Made by a program: the position numbers and the translations under genes. From Bimastos eiseni (Eukaryota > Annelida > Clitellata > Crassiclitellata > Lumbricidae): a stretch of 64,000 bases of DNA. The stretch is from the NCBI GenBank assembly GCA_959347315.1, contig OY365814.1:1907161-1971160 (forward strand), read 5' to 3'. Under the pieces are notes generated by a model that was not told the origin of the DNA, made no database searches, and saw nothing but the letters and a program-made list of their open reading frames with translations. Positions 10,716-22,110 of this stretch are shown here, piece by piece. Within the stretch, counting starts at the first letter, position 1; each line of letters opens with the position of its first letter.

Positions 10716-12635
10716 TCAATCATCTATTCCATTCAACAATACAAATGAGCTGTAAATGAATAAATCGTCAGGTGGAGAAGACCGATGGATAAAACAATGC
10801 TCTAGGAATTCCGTCTCAAACTCAAGTACTTCATCACATAAACCACATCCAAAAGAGTTGACATCAAACGGTTTTCCATCCTCAGATGATTTGATTTTGT
10901 TAATACAAGGACAATCTTCAAGCCTCATTTTCACAAGAGGGCATGGTGTTTCATTACAATCGTAATGCATGACTCTTGACAAACTTTCATGTTGTTGATC
11001 AACAACCTCTCTTCGACTTGATGTTGTGATTTGATTAGACAGTTTAGCAGTCATTTCACTTTCCATTTTAGGATGCCATGGGTGTGTTTCTGATTTGTGT
11101 TCCAACCGCCTTGCTGAATCACAGCTCTTGATAGAAGGGTTACTGTGCGAAAGTTGTTTCTCTGTTCCATGAGTTCTCCTGTGTCTGATTAGAGTTCTAA
11201 TTTGTTTGAATCCTGTACTACACACCTCGCATATATATGGCTTATCCCCTGAATGAGAACTCATATGTTTCCTTGCATTACTAAATTGTGCAAATGATTT
11301 CTGACATATCTGACATTTGTACGGTTTCTCTCCAGTATGGGTTCTCATGTGCGATTTCAGGTGATCAGACTTAAAAAACGATTTCTCACATAATTGACAT
11401 TTGCATAGTTTCTCACCAGAATGGGTTCTCATATGTGTTTGCAGACAACTGCTATTGATAAATGTTTTATGGCATAACTGACATTTATATGGCTTCTCGC
11501 CAGTATGGGTTCTCATGTGTATTGTCAGAGTATTGCGGAGTGCAAATAATTTCTGACAAAACTGACATTTAAATGGTTTCTCTCCGGTATGGGTGCTCAT
11601 GTGCGACTTAAGATGAATAGCTTGAGTAAATAATTTCTGACATATCTGACATTTGAATGGTTTCTCGCCAGTATGCGTTCTAAAGTGCATTTTCACATCA
11701 CCTGTGCTTGCAAATAATTTCTGACAAAACTGACATGCAAATGGTTTCACTCCAGTATGGATACTCAAGTGCTTCTTCAAAGTAGTAGACATTGCAAATG
11801 ATTTCTTACAATGCTGACATTTGAATGGTTTTTCACCAGTATGGGTTCTCATGTGCATATGTACAGCACTTGCCTGAGCATATGATTTCTGACACAACTG
11901 ACATTTATATGGTTTCTCGCCAGTATGGGTTCTGGAGTGCATTTTCATAGATTCAGATCTGGCGAATGATTTTTGACATTGCTGACATTTGAAAGGTTTT
12001 TCTCCAGTATGGGTTCTCATGTGTATTTTAAGATTACTATCGTCAGCAAATGATCTCTGACAAAACTGGCATTTATAAGGTTTCTCTCCAGTATGGATTC
12101 TCAAGTGCTGCTTCAAGCTCGTTGAATGAGCAAATGATTTCTGACATTGCTGACATGTGAAAGGTTTGACTCCAGTATGCGTTCTCATGTGCGTTTTCAG
12201 ATTACCAGCTTGAACATATGATTTCTGACAAAACTGACATTTATAAGGTTTCTCTCCGGTATGGATTCTCAAGTGAATCTTCAAAATCATTGAATTAGCA
12301 AATGATTTCTGACATTGCTGGCATTTTAAACGTTTTTCTCCAGAATGGGTTTTCATATGCGTTTTCAGGTTAAAATCTTCAGCAAATGATTTCTGACATA
12401 ACTGACATTTATAAGGTTTCTCTCCAGTATGGACTTTCAAGTGCCTCTTCAAATTGTTTAAACAAGCAAATGATTTCTGACATTGCTGACATTTTGAAAG
12501 TTTTTCTCCAGTATGGGTCCTCATGTGCATTTTCAGATAACCATTTTGAGCATAAGATTTCCGACACAACTGACATTTATATGGTCTCACACCAGCATAT
12601 TCTGATAACTCTCCTGAAGATATGGTTTCTGACAT
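10716..12635 (-). CDS. C2H2 zinc-finger protein, paralogue B
   Basis: An intact frame of 639 codons begins MSETISSGELSEYAG and continues into 17 uninterrupted C2H2 fingers. Almost all have the form YKCQLCQKSF-x5-L-x2-H-x3-H with TGEKP(Y/F)KC linkers, the classic design of sequence-specific nuclear DNA-binding proteins. A linker of about 75 residues (Ser/Thr/Lys-rich, from about residue 490) follows. Next comes the family-specific tail with CPLVKM and the lone finger CGLCDEVLEFETEFLEHC plus FIH, ending near SSPPDDLF. I chose this start because the same MSETI opening is present in paralogues C and D. It is the best preserved copy and the reference for reading the damage in A. No repressor or oligomerisation domain is visible. 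DNA target and regulation are unknown. The 5' flank to about 13330 resembles those of the other copies. Confidence 0.9.
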   Translation of the reverse strand: MSETISSGELSEYAGVRPYKCQLCRKSYAQNGYLKMHMRTHTGEKLSKCQQCQKSFACLNNLKRHLKVHTGEKPYKCQLCQKSFAEDFNLKTHMKTHSGEKRLKCQQCQKSFANSMILKIHLRIHTGEKPYKCQFCQKSYVQAGNLKTHMRTHTGVKPFTCQQCQKSFAHSTSLKQHLRIHTGEKPYKCQFCQRSFADDSNLKIHMRTHTGEKPFKCQQCQKSFARSESMKMHSRTHTGEKPYKCQLCQKSYAQASAVHMHMRTHTGEKPFKCQHCKKSFAMSTTLKKHLSIHTGVKPFACQFCQKLFASTGDVKMHFRTHTGEKPFKCQICQKLFTQAIHLKSHMSTHTGEKPFKCQFCQKLFALRNTLTIHMRTHTGEKPYKCQLCHKTFINSSCLQTHMRTHSGEKLCKCQLCEKSFFKSDHLKSHMRTHTGEKPYKCQICQKSFAQFSNARKHMSSHSGDKPYICEVCSTGFKQIRTLIRHRRTHGTEKQLSHSNPSIKSCDSARRLEHKSETHPWHPKMESEMTAKLSNQITTSSRREVVDQQHESLSRVMHYDCNETPCPLVKMRLEDCPCINKIKSSEDGKPFDVNSFGCGLCDEVLEFETEFLEHCFIHRSSPPDDLFIYSSFVLLNGIDD

Positions 12636-12639
12636 GATT

Positions 12640-13390
12640 TGTGCCCAAATGATTTTACATCAGTACATGTTCTCACTTGCTTCCTTTATACAATGTACTT
12701 CAGCTAATGTTTCTTTCCATCACATTTCTCATAGAATAAATCATGCAGAATTTCATTTCCACCAAAGGATTAGAAAGCAATCTTTGTCTAGAAAGTTGGT
12801 TCCTATTTGCTTCTGCAAATCAATGTGAAATGATTCTTCATATAATTTGTATTTGCATGGCTTTTCTTAGCTGAGTAGCATCCATTTGAAATCAAATACA
12901 TGTGTAGAAAGTATCAGCATCAGTTGATGCAAGTGCAACTTTTGACACATTATATGTGCCAATAACAGTTCTTTTAGGGTTTACTCAAAAAAAATTAGTC
13001 ACACAATCAACAATTCTCTTTTTGTAAAGAAATTTTGAAGTCACCCAATTTCCACAGAATCTGACACCCTTCTGTTATTATTCAGTAGCGATGATAACTG
13101 GTGAAGAACCAATTGATGATGAAGAGAGCTGTATAGCGTTTTCATGCAGAGCCATACGACACATTGTTCGTCTTCATGTGTTTGCTAAAAAATTCTCTGG
13201 CACCTAATAAAAACAATCAAAAGCAACACCTCAGTAATAATCTGTTTCAAGACACAGAAAAGACTTCAATTATGTTAGATTAAGTCCAGAATAATTTCAA
13301 TTCACAGCTGAATGAATTCCTTGTTCAGACATACAATGAATTAGCGGCACACAACTTTACAGTATATTATATATAATATATAACTTTACC
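12640..13390 (-). promoter_or_regulatory. 5' flank of zinc-finger gene B
   Basis: This stretch aligns by eye with 2779-3560 (gene A): shared words include GCATGGCTTTTCTTAGCTGAG, the GGTTTACTCAAAA segment and GGTGAAGAACCAATTGATG. On the minus strand the GTGCCAGAG sequence after TTTTATTAG near 13205 is the counterpart of the presumed 5' exon in A, C and D. The CRE pair of gene A is not obvious here. Confidence 0.4.
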
Positions 13391-13570
13391 TCTTGGTTCC
13401 TCAAACTAAAACTGCTATGGCTCAGTCTCGATCTATTGCTTCAATTGCTCCCTTTATGTGGAATGCACTTTCTCCATCTGTTCGCTCTAAAATTCTGTCT
13501 GGTAGTCTCTCATCCTCTTTCGCTTTTCTCAAAACCTACTTCTGCTAACGGGGCCTTGTGAGCTGTTTCA
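13390..13570 (+). mobile_element. Non-LTR reverse transcriptase tail fragment
   Basis: The plus strand reads MAQSRSIASIAPFMWNALSP and then SLSSSFAFLKTYFC followed by a stop. This is the conserved terminal block of L2/CR1-like reverse transcriptases. The same family occurs at 42941-43530 (MAQFRPLATIGPP..). It interrupts the flank of gene B. Confidence 0.6.
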
Positions 13571-14100
13571 TTAGCAAAAGCGAAACTGACAAAATTTTGC
13601 ATTGCAGCTATTTCATGTGGCTAAAGATGTATATAAACTAAGTAACAAAATCTGACCAGTAATCACAATAGATTATGTATTTAAACGACGATCTGATCTG
13701 AGCTTCCATCTGTTAAAAATGGCCAGCGATTAGAGTAATGCCTACGGAAAATAGGGGCCGAGTAAGGAAAATAATACGTTCTGCCATCCGGTTAATACCT
13801 TAATGTGCTACATGTCAACCATCTAGCATTAATATGATAATAGTACATTAATTGTTTATTTAGAGAGAAATGAATCAAACAAAGACCAGAAATGCTTACA
13901 TGAGTAGGAGTGGACAATAAATTAGCTAGACTTGAATGACCAATTGTAAATATCGTTATATAATAATCTTGGGATAAATTGAGAGTTGTTTTTGGATGGA
14001 AAACATGGTTTTGCTTGGCTTTGTTTTCGGTGATACGGCGGAAATCAGTTTCGCGGATTCGGGTTTCGGCAGTTTGCTACGCACCCGAGTAGTTGACTAA
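13570..14100. repeat. Distal flank of gene B plus inverted TTTCGG repeat end
   Basis: 13570-13960 matches the distal flank of gene C (28720-29110), including CATCTAGCATTAATATGATA and CAATAAATTAGCTAGA. 14015-14090 is a reverse-oriented end of the ~270-bp repeat (GATACGGCGGAAATCAGTTT .. CTACGCACCC). No gene is seen. Confidence 0.5.
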
Positions 14101-14409
14101 GATATGACGTGTATTTGGTTTGTGTGGTGGTCAAAGCATAAAAACAATAGGCCAGTCGCTACGTGGCACGTCTGGTGGTATCTGAGTTGTAGCTTAGCAA
14201 CGACAATTGATTCCAATGTAGATGGATCGAACATTCAGAAACACTGCGGAGATAGGAAGTGTCAAATCCGGTACGTGACGTTTTGGCGCAGGACGCTTTG
14301 GATCTCTGATTATTATGTATTACATAAGTATATTATACGCCAATCGACACTTTATTGTCGTAAATTATTCTACATCGAAAATCAGGTTGAGCCTCGGTAG
14401 TAGAAGAGG

Positions 14410-14720
14410 GATCGGTGAAAAGAATCATTTTTAACTAGAAGCCGAATCAATGAAAAGGATACAATTAAACTGGGAGTTGGATTGATGAAAATAATTATGC
14501 TAATATGGAAGCCGGATTGATGAAATGAATCGTCTTTAAATGGAAGCTGGATTGATGAGAAATAATCATGCTAAATGGGAAGCTGGATTGACGAAAAATA
14601 ATGCTGTTTAATTGAAAGCGAGATTGATAAAATGATTGCGACTAAAAGGGCGAGTAGAATTCTCATATCCATCCAGTATCTATTTAGGCATGATTCTTTT
14701 CATCATTCTAGTTCCCAGTT
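14410..14720. repeat. Foldback-type array of ~35-bp repeats
   Basis: Six or so reverse-oriented units (GGAAGCTGGATTGATGAAA) run from about 14410 to 14635, followed by forward units (ATCCAGTATCTATTTAGGC) to about 14720. A change of orientation inside one array is what a foldback element would give. Confidence 0.65.
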
Positions 14721-14850
14721 TAGCATAATTATTATCATCGATCATGGTTCGTGTTACATTATATATATTGTATCTGATATCAGCGCCAAAACGTCCTGCG
14801 CCAAAATGGTGCTGCGACAAAACGTCCTGCTCTGTGTCAAATCTTAGTCT

Positions 14851-16413
14851 ATGACAAAAGAACTATGGAATAAAGTGAAACAATACACACACAAAACACC
14901 CATTGACCCAAACGACCCAGTGGACTTCGGGGCTGAGGACTTAAATAAATTATTTTCTGCTGCATCTACAGATTTGAACTACATAAGTCCAGACATGAAG
15001 ACCACGGTGAATCACAAGCTAGACCTGACCACTGAGAAGTCGGTCTTCTATTTTCTTAATCACCTACGACACACGGCCGAGGGTGCTGATGGGTTACTTG
15101 CATGGTTTCTTCGCCTAGCAGCACCATACATTACAGGCTGCCTTTCGCATCTCATCAACAGGTCCCTTGAGGAAGTAGTGGTACCGAGTCAATGGAGAAC
15201 TGCTATCATTCGTCCTCTACAAAATATCGCATCCCATCGCTTGCCTTCAGATTTTAGGCCGATATCTGTGCTGCCAGTTCTCTCGCGACTGGTGGAGAGG
15301 ATGCTGGTAAGGGATGCCCTGTACCTGGGTCTCAACACGTTGCCGATCCCTCGCTCTATCCAGAATTAATATCGATTCCGGGCTACTGGTTCTACAACAG
15401 CTGCCGTTAATGCTGTCTTGAGCGACATAACAGAACTGCTCGCCAACAACGAACACGTTTTAGTAATATTGATAAATTGTATGAAGGCATTTGATTCAAT
15501 CTGACATGAAACTGTTACGAACACCTTAGCGAGTCTGGAGATGCCTAATAGCGTGTACAATTGGCTGGTCAACTACATGACACAAAGAGGTCACATCACT
15601 TCCTACAGGGGAAAAATGTCGTCAATTGCGAAGATAAATGCCAGCGTTTTCCAAGGATCCGTCCTGGGTCCACTTGAGTTCATTATAGGAACGTCTGATC
15701 TGCAACTTCTTTTGACATTGAACAGGCTCAAGAAATATGCAGATGATTCATACCTAATAATCGGTTCAAACAATATAGGGTCGGTCCATGCTGAACTTTA
15801 CAACATCAAGTCATGGTCTACCATAAAAAAAATCTGAAAATTAATGTTGCAAAGACCCATGAGATGATTGTGGTTCGGCATGGTATGCCCTCGAGAGCCA
15901 AAGAGGCTTCCTACTATGGTGGACTATGATTCCTCCATAAACGTATTGGGCATATTAATCGGAGAAATATTAACCTTCTCCGATCAGCTGACAAAAACCC
16001 TTGCATCGTGCTCCTCGTCGTCATTTGCACTAAAGACGTAGAGTGGGATGGCACCTGACTCTCTACATGACGCAGCTAGAGCAACGATGGTCGCAAAACT
16101 CATCAATGGGTCTCCTGCCTAGTGGGGGTACTTGTCTGCTGCCCACAAGAACCGCCTTGAACAGTTCATGCGGCGCGTCCTGCGAGGTGGTTGCCTACCT
16201 GATGCTGCACTGATGGTCGGATATCTAGTCACCAGAGCGGACACGGTACTGTTCCAGGCCATCATTGGTAACCTGAGCCATGTTCTGCAACCGATGTGCA
16301 CGTTAAGGTCTCCAACGCAATACCACCTGCTATCGCGGGCCCATCCGTTGGCCCTCCCAAATAAGGACAGCAAGAATTTTTTATCAAGGATGATGCACAA
16401 AAACATGTACTAG
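14851..16413 (+). pseudogene. Broken CR1-like reverse transcriptase (non-LTR retrotransposon)
   Basis: The plus strand encodes a nearly complete but frameshifted reverse transcriptase domain. The first block (14851-15369) has EGADGLLAWFLRLAAPY, VPSQWRTAIIRPL and FRPISVLPVLSRLVERM. A second frame continues through ATGSTTAAVNAVLSDITEL and the motif NCMKAFDSI, where a stop follows. A third (15541-15837) has VFQGSVLGPLEF and the catalytic box KYADDSYLI. The final piece (16132-16413) has the tail AAHKNRLEQFMRRVLRGG. Order and motifs match the CR1/Jockey-type enzymes that copy element RNA at a nicked target. At least three frame breaks or stops make it inactive. The endonuclease domain expected upstream is absent, so it was 5'-truncated or eroded. 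Confidence 0.85.
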
Positions 16414-16555
16414 TCCGTCGGCCAAATTGGTTCAATTAATAATCTATTAATCTATAACATTTAGACCTAATATCCCCAAAACTCATTAGGAGAACTGTTT
16501 TCAGTGATGTAACTCTTAGACTGATATATTGTATATTGGTAAAAGCATATCTTAT

Positions 16556-17170
16556 TACCTCGTGTGCTTGCGACACATTTAAGCGTATTTAATTATTTCC
16601 TTCATTAGGCCTATATCAAGTATTTTGTAAGTATTTTGTGTGGCGCCGGTGGACATGAAAGTCTGTAAGTAGAAACTGGATTGATGTTATTAATTATGCT
16701 TAAATGGAAGCTGGATCGATGCATGGAATCTCAAAAGTGTGTTTTAGAGTATCTAATTAGACAAAATGTTGATCAGAAAATCCACTAGATTTCATCGCGA
16801 CTAAATTTTGTCATCAAACTAACTTCTAATTATGAATGATAGTTCCATCAATCCAGCTTCCATTTAAGAATATTTAAAAGTGTATTTTAGTGTAATTTAT
16901 TACCTCTTGTGCTTGCGGTGTATTTATGCGTATTTAACGATTTCCTGCATTATATCATGTATTTTTAAAGTAGAACCTGGATTGATGATAATAATTATTC
17001 TTTAAATGGAAGCTGGAGGGAATGTTAAAAGTTGTTTTAAGAGTATTTAATTAAGCAAAATGTTGATCAGAAATTCCACTAGATTTCATTGCAACGCTGT
17101 TTTGTCATCAAACTAACTTCTAATTATGCGTGCTATTGTCACCGATCCAGCTTCCATTCATGCATAGTTC
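16556..17170 (+). repeat. Tandem pair of a ~330-bp repeat monomer
   Basis: Two monomers, about 16556-16875 and 16893-17170, each run TATTACCTCxTGTGCTTGCG .. GATTTCCTGCATTATATCATG .. GAAGCTGGA .. AAAATGTTGATCAGAAA .. CCACTAGATTTCATxGC .. CAAACTAACTTCTAATTATG. A single copy lies at 8783-9045. The first monomer holds an extra insert, GTGTGGCGCCGGTGGACATG, which recurs at 18137-18160. It behaves like a small satellite with embedded ~35-bp units. Confidence 0.7.
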
Positions 17171-17560
17171 TCTTCGTCACACCAGCTTCCATGTAAGTAT
17201 ATTTCTTTTCATCAATCCAGCTTCCATTTAGGTATATTTTCCCTCCATCAATCGGGTTTTGCTCGTGTACACGGCCTTATTTACATCGATTCCACGAGCA
17301 TCATAACAACATACTTGCAACAATCAAGCATAATATTTTCATCCATTGAGCTTCAAATTAAAAGCATAATTTTTTTTCATCAATCCATTTTCTACTTGCA
17401 CATTATACTTTTTCATCACTTCAGTCTCCATTGAAGTTATAGCTGAACATCTATTACCGTCAAATAATAAAATACACTTTTACCATACTTTATTTCATTA
17501 ATCCAGCTTCCATTTAGGTATATTTCTTTTCATAAATCGGGTTTTTGCGTGCGTACACGG
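17140..17560 (+). repeat. Array of ~35-bp repeats with AATCGGGTTTTxCG insert
   Basis: Forward units (GATCCAGCTTCCATTCATG and others) alternate with an AATCGGGTTTTTGCGTGC .. ACACGGCCxTxTTTACATC segment. The same segment is present twice here and again at 38475-38515, linking these arrays to one larger repeat family. Confidence 0.6.
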
Positions 17561-17865
17561 CCCTGTTTACATCAGAAACCCCAAAACTGATTGCAGAAAC
17601 CCGAATCCAGAAAACTGATTTCCGCCGTATCCCCGAAAACGAAGCTGGATTGATGAAACGGATTCTGCTTAAATGGAAACTGGAGCGATGAAAAGTTCAT
17701 GCAGAAGCTGGATTGATGAATGAATTGCGCTGTTTTGAGACAGATTATCGTTTTTTAAATAGCACATTGATAATTTCAGAGAATCGGGCTTCTTGGCCTA
17801 TTCAACATTTCTCGTTTTTTCGGGGATTCGGGTTTCGATGATTCGGGTTGATCTCTGTATACCAT
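17560..17865 (+). repeat. ~270-bp MITE-like repeat with imperfect inverted ends
   Basis: It starts with AAACCCGAATCC / TTTCCGCCGTATCCCCGAAAA and ends TTTTTTCGGGGATTCGGGTTTCG. The two ends are inverted relatives of each other (CCCGAATCC .. CCCCGAAAA). The middle holds a few ~35-bp GAAGCTGGATTGATGAA units and TTTTGAGACAG. Copies: 31480-31700 (same strand), 60062-60334 (reverse), partial at 8395-8465 and 14015-14090. Confidence 0.65.
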
Positions 17866-17869
17866 CTTT

Positions 17870-17965
17870 GACATGGGTTTGGGTAAAATGCGGAAGTGCG
17901 GATGACCTAACGGGTAAAATGCGGATACTTGTGCGGATGAATATCCGCACTTTACCCGTTGCCTT
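17870..17965. repeat. GGGTAAAATGCGGA inverted/tandem motif cluster
   Basis: Three GGGTAAAATGCGG-type words occur within 70 bp, and the inverted pair GTGCGGAT / ATCCGCAC surrounds position 17940. A related cluster lies at 21610-21725, and similar words form the ends of the MITE at 59693-60002. Confidence 0.45.
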
Positions 17966-17969
17966 TCAT

Positions 17970-19040
17970 GGGTGTACACACCCAAACGTCGAATTAGCAT
18001 GGGTTTATTTTGCGATGCTCAATAACGACGTTCTTTAGTAAATATTAAAATATAGACACGATGAAATCGTAATGTTTATTACCTCCGATTTAGTTAATAC
18101 TAGTCTAGTCCGCCATGGTTATGCTCCGTCGACCAGTGTGGCGCCGGTGGACATGAAAGTCTGGAGCGTACACGAAAACGTCACGAAAGCTTTACTTCAA
18201 CATACCTCAGACAATACGCATTCAAACGCACCTATTTCTGAAATTCTAAGATCATCCGCTAACTATTTACGAATTTTGAAAATCTGTACAAACTTAATGT
18301 CAAATAACAGATGCCATGTTTATGGAAATTATGGCCACTTAATAATATCTACACACTTTTGTAGCGCAATCCATCCTTGATCACACAATCGAGAGATCCG
18401 GTGTGCTTATGCACTTACCCGATGTATTTTCATTCTGACAAATCTTGAGTTGTGATGAACTCTCACCAGTACGTAGAAGTTAAACTTCGACCTCCACATT
18501 GCAGACCGAATGATGGGTTGATCAGTTGCACTACTGATTATTTTTTTAAGAATGGTGCCTTATAAGCATTATGTACATACAATGCAATTTCATGGAGTTA
18601 GTCTTGCGGTTAGTTCTAAGTTCTTCTGTGCAGGCTTTACTACACGGTTGTGAGATTTGTCAATTTGCTTTAATAAAGCAATGTGTCCGAGTTAACAAAT
18701 TATCTCCACTTTCAATGCTTTGTTCCTGCCGTTATTGACAAATGTCTGTTACCATGTACATCAAATGTCATTGCAATAGTAGATTATATTTGACAGCTAT
18801 GTGATTGTTAGGTTGCTGTAAATCAAGGTTTGTCAGAATAAAGGCACTTTCTGTAACAAATTTATATGCAGAATCTGCCACGGACAGGTTTTAACTGTCT
18901 ATTTAACAGCGCTACTCCATAACGCTGAGCATCTAACAGGTCGCATGATTCACCCTAACATATGTTACATAGTCCTAACTTGGTTTAGATTACTGAACAA
19001 GTAACCTCAATATATTTATGGGTCAACTATTACATACATT
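17970..19040. other. No gene recognised
   Basis: A 102-codon open frame at 18072-18380 contains the repeat word found at 16640 and has no recognisable family, so I do not call it a gene. The remainder shows no splice-flanked exon, RNA gene or element end. Confidence 0.4.
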
Positions 19041-19718
19041 TTAATTATCATGTTGAAAGCGAGACTGCCCTGTCCGTTGAAAGTGTTTTGTGGTAGATCT
19101 CGTTTCACCTCGCTTCAGCGTATCAGTTTATGGCGAACCCCCTTTCGGTCCAATACCGGGCGTCGTGTGGCAGCAGCAGTTGGGGCGAAAGCCCTGGGAA
19201 AACCTTGAGTTCCTTCCCGTCTTCTTCTGGGGCCTTGGGAGGCTGAGCATCCAGGTTTTCCCCATCTTCTTCTTGATTGTCCGCTGGGTAAGACCTACTC
19301 GGTCTGGCGCAGGATTTAAGACTGTCCCGGTGGTAGAATCAGAGTCACTACACTAACGATGAAGTTGCACATGCTGCTCAACAAAGATTCTTTATTGAGA
19401 AGTACAGCAGCGGCGAACAGCCAATAAATAATAGTCACAATCAAATAATCGACAGCAGACTGCCAACGACTCTACTAACTACTAAGTCGCCTCTGACTCA
19501 ACGACAGACACGGACTCTCTTTGAACTGAACGACGACTCAACTCAATTCTCTTAAAACTCTGACCTCTCGACTGAACTCTGCAGTTCCTTATATAGTCAT
19601 CAGGGTGTAGCAATGCTACACCTGTAGCACAGATTGCCACAGGGCGTAGCATTGCTAAAGAGGTGTAGCACAGAATTCTTCTCAATTCAAAACCCGGCAA
19701 AACCACCACAGTTTCACA
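19040..19718 (-). mobile_element. LTR-like sequence with adjoining leader (LTR retrotransposon remnant)
   Basis: Read on the minus strand, the segment starts near 19718 with TGTGGTGGTTTTGCCGGG. It has a TATA box TATATAAGG (19587-19595) and, about 190 bp further, the poly(A) signal AATAAA (19391-19396). It then reaches CCGGGACA near 19317. A start in TG, a TATA box, a poly(A) signal within the same few hundred bases and an end in CA is the plan of a retroelement LTR. The next 270 bp (to about 19040) is G/A-rich leader-like sequence without open frame. No gag or pol follows, and no second LTR is in the window. Exact ends and target duplication were not found. Confidence 0.5.
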
Positions 19719-19719
19719 G

Positions 19720-20060
19720 CAGTACTGTCTATATGTTCCTCGTCTACTTAAAAGTTATTCACTACATGCAATACTGAATCCATGCTCAATTGTCTATTAG
19801 TTAGTGCTGTACTCGCTAGTACTTATATAAGTACTTCTATATTCATTGGGCATATTGTTCTAACAATGCAGAATAATTTGATTTCAAGGTATTTGATTTT
19901 TCTTTCTTTTGTTAACTCCATGTTGCAAATATACACATTATTGTCACCTAACTATTTAAATAATAATTGTACTGAATTGGTTATGACTAAGCTGAATCGA
20001 GTACTCTGTAACATTCAATACTCAATAAAATGCTGGTTCTGAATGCTTACATGTCATGTC
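19720..20060. other. AT-rich spacer, no gene recognised
   Basis: An 86-codon open frame (19782-20042) is hydrophobic only because the DNA is AT-rich, and has no recognisable family. A short CATGT repeat sits at 20048-20065. Confidence 0.4.
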
Positions 20061-20071
20061 ATGTCATATCG

Positions 20072-21070
20072 TCATCGTCGCGACAGTTGACTACATGAAT
20101 GGGAAAGTGATGTCCAATGCTTTCTGTCTTGTACGATGTTCATTAAGCTTGTGCCTCTTAAACCAGTCCACGCCATGACATTGTCAAACCAGCAGATTCT
20201 GGGCCTTCCACGACTTCGGCTTCCTTCCACCATACCCAACATCACACTGTTCTCAATACTGTCTTTAGGCTGTCTCACGATGTGCCCGAAGTACCGCAGT
20301 TTTCTGGATTTGATGTGACCCAACAGTTTGCTGTCAACTTTCGTCATTTGATACACTTGTTCAGTTGTCACCATTGCTGTCCATGGAATTCTGAGCAGTT
20401 TCCTCATGCACTTGTTCTCAAATGCTTGTATACGTTTCTCTTCTTCTTTATTGTCCACGCTTCACAACCCTACGTTGCTACTGGCCAAGCCAAGGCCTTC
20501 ATGAGTCGCAGTTTGGTTTTAGTACTGACTGATTTATTCTTCCAGAGGCTTACCAACTTAAACATGACTGACATTCCCATAGCTAATCTTGATTTTACCT
20601 CACTCGTGCAGTTCCCGTCCTTCTTGCTCTGTTTCCCAAGTATGTAACTGAGTCCACTTGTTACCGTTTTATCCGTTCACCTTGATCAAAAGTGTATCAT
20701 TGCTATTTGTCATAACTTTTGTCTTTGCTACGTTAATCAGCATACTGTATTCTTTTGCTGATATCTCAACACGTTGCACCAACTTCTGTAAATCCTCAGG
20801 TGAAGTGGCCAGTAGCACGATGTCATCAGCATATCTAAGATTATTTATAGTCATCCCTCTAATCCTGAATCCCTTGTGGTAGCCTAGTAGTGCTTTTTGC
20901 ATTACCTGTTCAGCCAGAATGTTAAACAGGCTTGGTGACAAATTACATCCTTGTCGAACTCCTATCTTGATACTAAACCATGTCGACATAATTCTGTATG
21001 TCTTTACAGTAGCTCGTTGTTGTTTGTACAGATTTCGCAATAGCTGAATAACGATGCTTACTCTGTTCCG
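20072..21070 (-). pseudogene. Broken endonuclease-reverse-transcriptase fragment (non-LTR)
   Basis: The minus strand reads, in order: LLRNLYKQQRATV, FSIKIGVRQGCNLSPSLFNI and the catalytic box NLRYADDIVLLA (frame 20669-21040). A shifted stretch follows with YLGKQ and LAWPVATYGCEAWTI (about 20460-20660). Then comes ENKCMRKLLRIPW, RKLRYFGHIVRQ and SRGRPRICWFDNV (frame 20072-20458). This motif order is that of the reverse transcriptases often annotated as endonuclease-reverse transcriptase or craniofacial development protein 2-like in animals. It belongs to a different lineage from the CR1-like copies in this window. At least two frameshifts and a missing 5' part make it dead. The clade cannot be settled from motifs alone. 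Confidence 0.8.
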
Positions 21071-21870
21071 AATGAAAGTTTCAGCAACATTATCTTCAGC
21101 AACATTATGCTATAGCCTAGTTTATGTAATATCATAAATGCCAGTTCTGCATGTACAGCTACTGATCAAGAGAACTTGTCAGGCAACCACAAAGGTTATA
21201 TTAGGGAGGCCAGCTTATTAAGTAAATAAGTATGTACTTTATTGAAACGCCTGTAAAGGCACTGCAGGAACACCAGACAGCCTATGATCAATCAAGGAAT
21301 GCACAAATATCATAATGAGTTACTACAAAACTGACATCCTCGAAGTTGTGAGAGTGAAGAGGAAGTGAGCAATAGAATTTGCGATTAGCATACAAATAGA
21401 TTCGCCTCTATGCGCTACAAAAAGTTCGTAGATATTCGCAAGTGTGTACGACTTCAACATAATGGCCGATTGCCATTGCGTTTGTAAAGATTTGACTCAA
21501 AATCAAGACACGATGATATCTTATTGTTTATTGCATAAAATAGTCAACATGTCACAAATTTAGTCAATACTAGTCTGGGCCTCCATAGTGCTCCTAGCCA
21601 ATGCAAACATAATTTAATCCGCACCATCAATCATCCGCGTTTTACCCATTAATCCGCACCATATTTCCGCATGATTCAATCCGCATTTGACCCGTTAGGC
21701 CATCCGCAATCCGCATTTTACCCGTACCTCTTTGATACCGCCTATGACCCCAAATCCTTACAAAAATCTGAGCAGTTATCACATGAAAAACTCAACCTAG
21801 ACTACATCTATTTAATCAGCGACAGTACAGTGATCGAGTCTCGCATTGTCACGGGACATATAAAATAGCT
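21070..21870. repeat. Spacer with ATCCGC/ATTTTACCC cluster
   Basis: 21605-21725 contains repeated ATCCGCA and GCGTTTTACCC/GCATTTTACCC words, related to 17870-17965. No gene is recognised in the rest. Confidence 0.4.
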
Positions 21871-22110
21871 AAATAATTCACAAAATCTGAGCAGTTATCG
21901 CATTAGAAGATGTATTTTAACGACAATCTAACTGTCACCTCCATCAGTAGAAAATGGCGAGCGACCACAGACCGTATACCTATTCCTAGACACCAGCGCA
22001 AATTGGAAATCGAGGCTTGTACAGAAAGAATAGTGTGCCATCTGGTGAACAGATTTGAACGCTTTATCAAAATGCTCGAATAAAAATGACCTGGTGCATC
22101 CAAATATAGG
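21870..22110 (+). repeat. Copy of the TCTGACCAG/AAAATGGCG dispersed repeat
   Basis: Contains ATCTGAGCAGTTATCGCATT, then a CACCTCCATCAGTAGAAAAT segment and a GGCGAGCGAC word. The equivalents at 8600-8700, 31830-31930 and 39735-39840 are clearly homologous. Confidence 0.6.
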
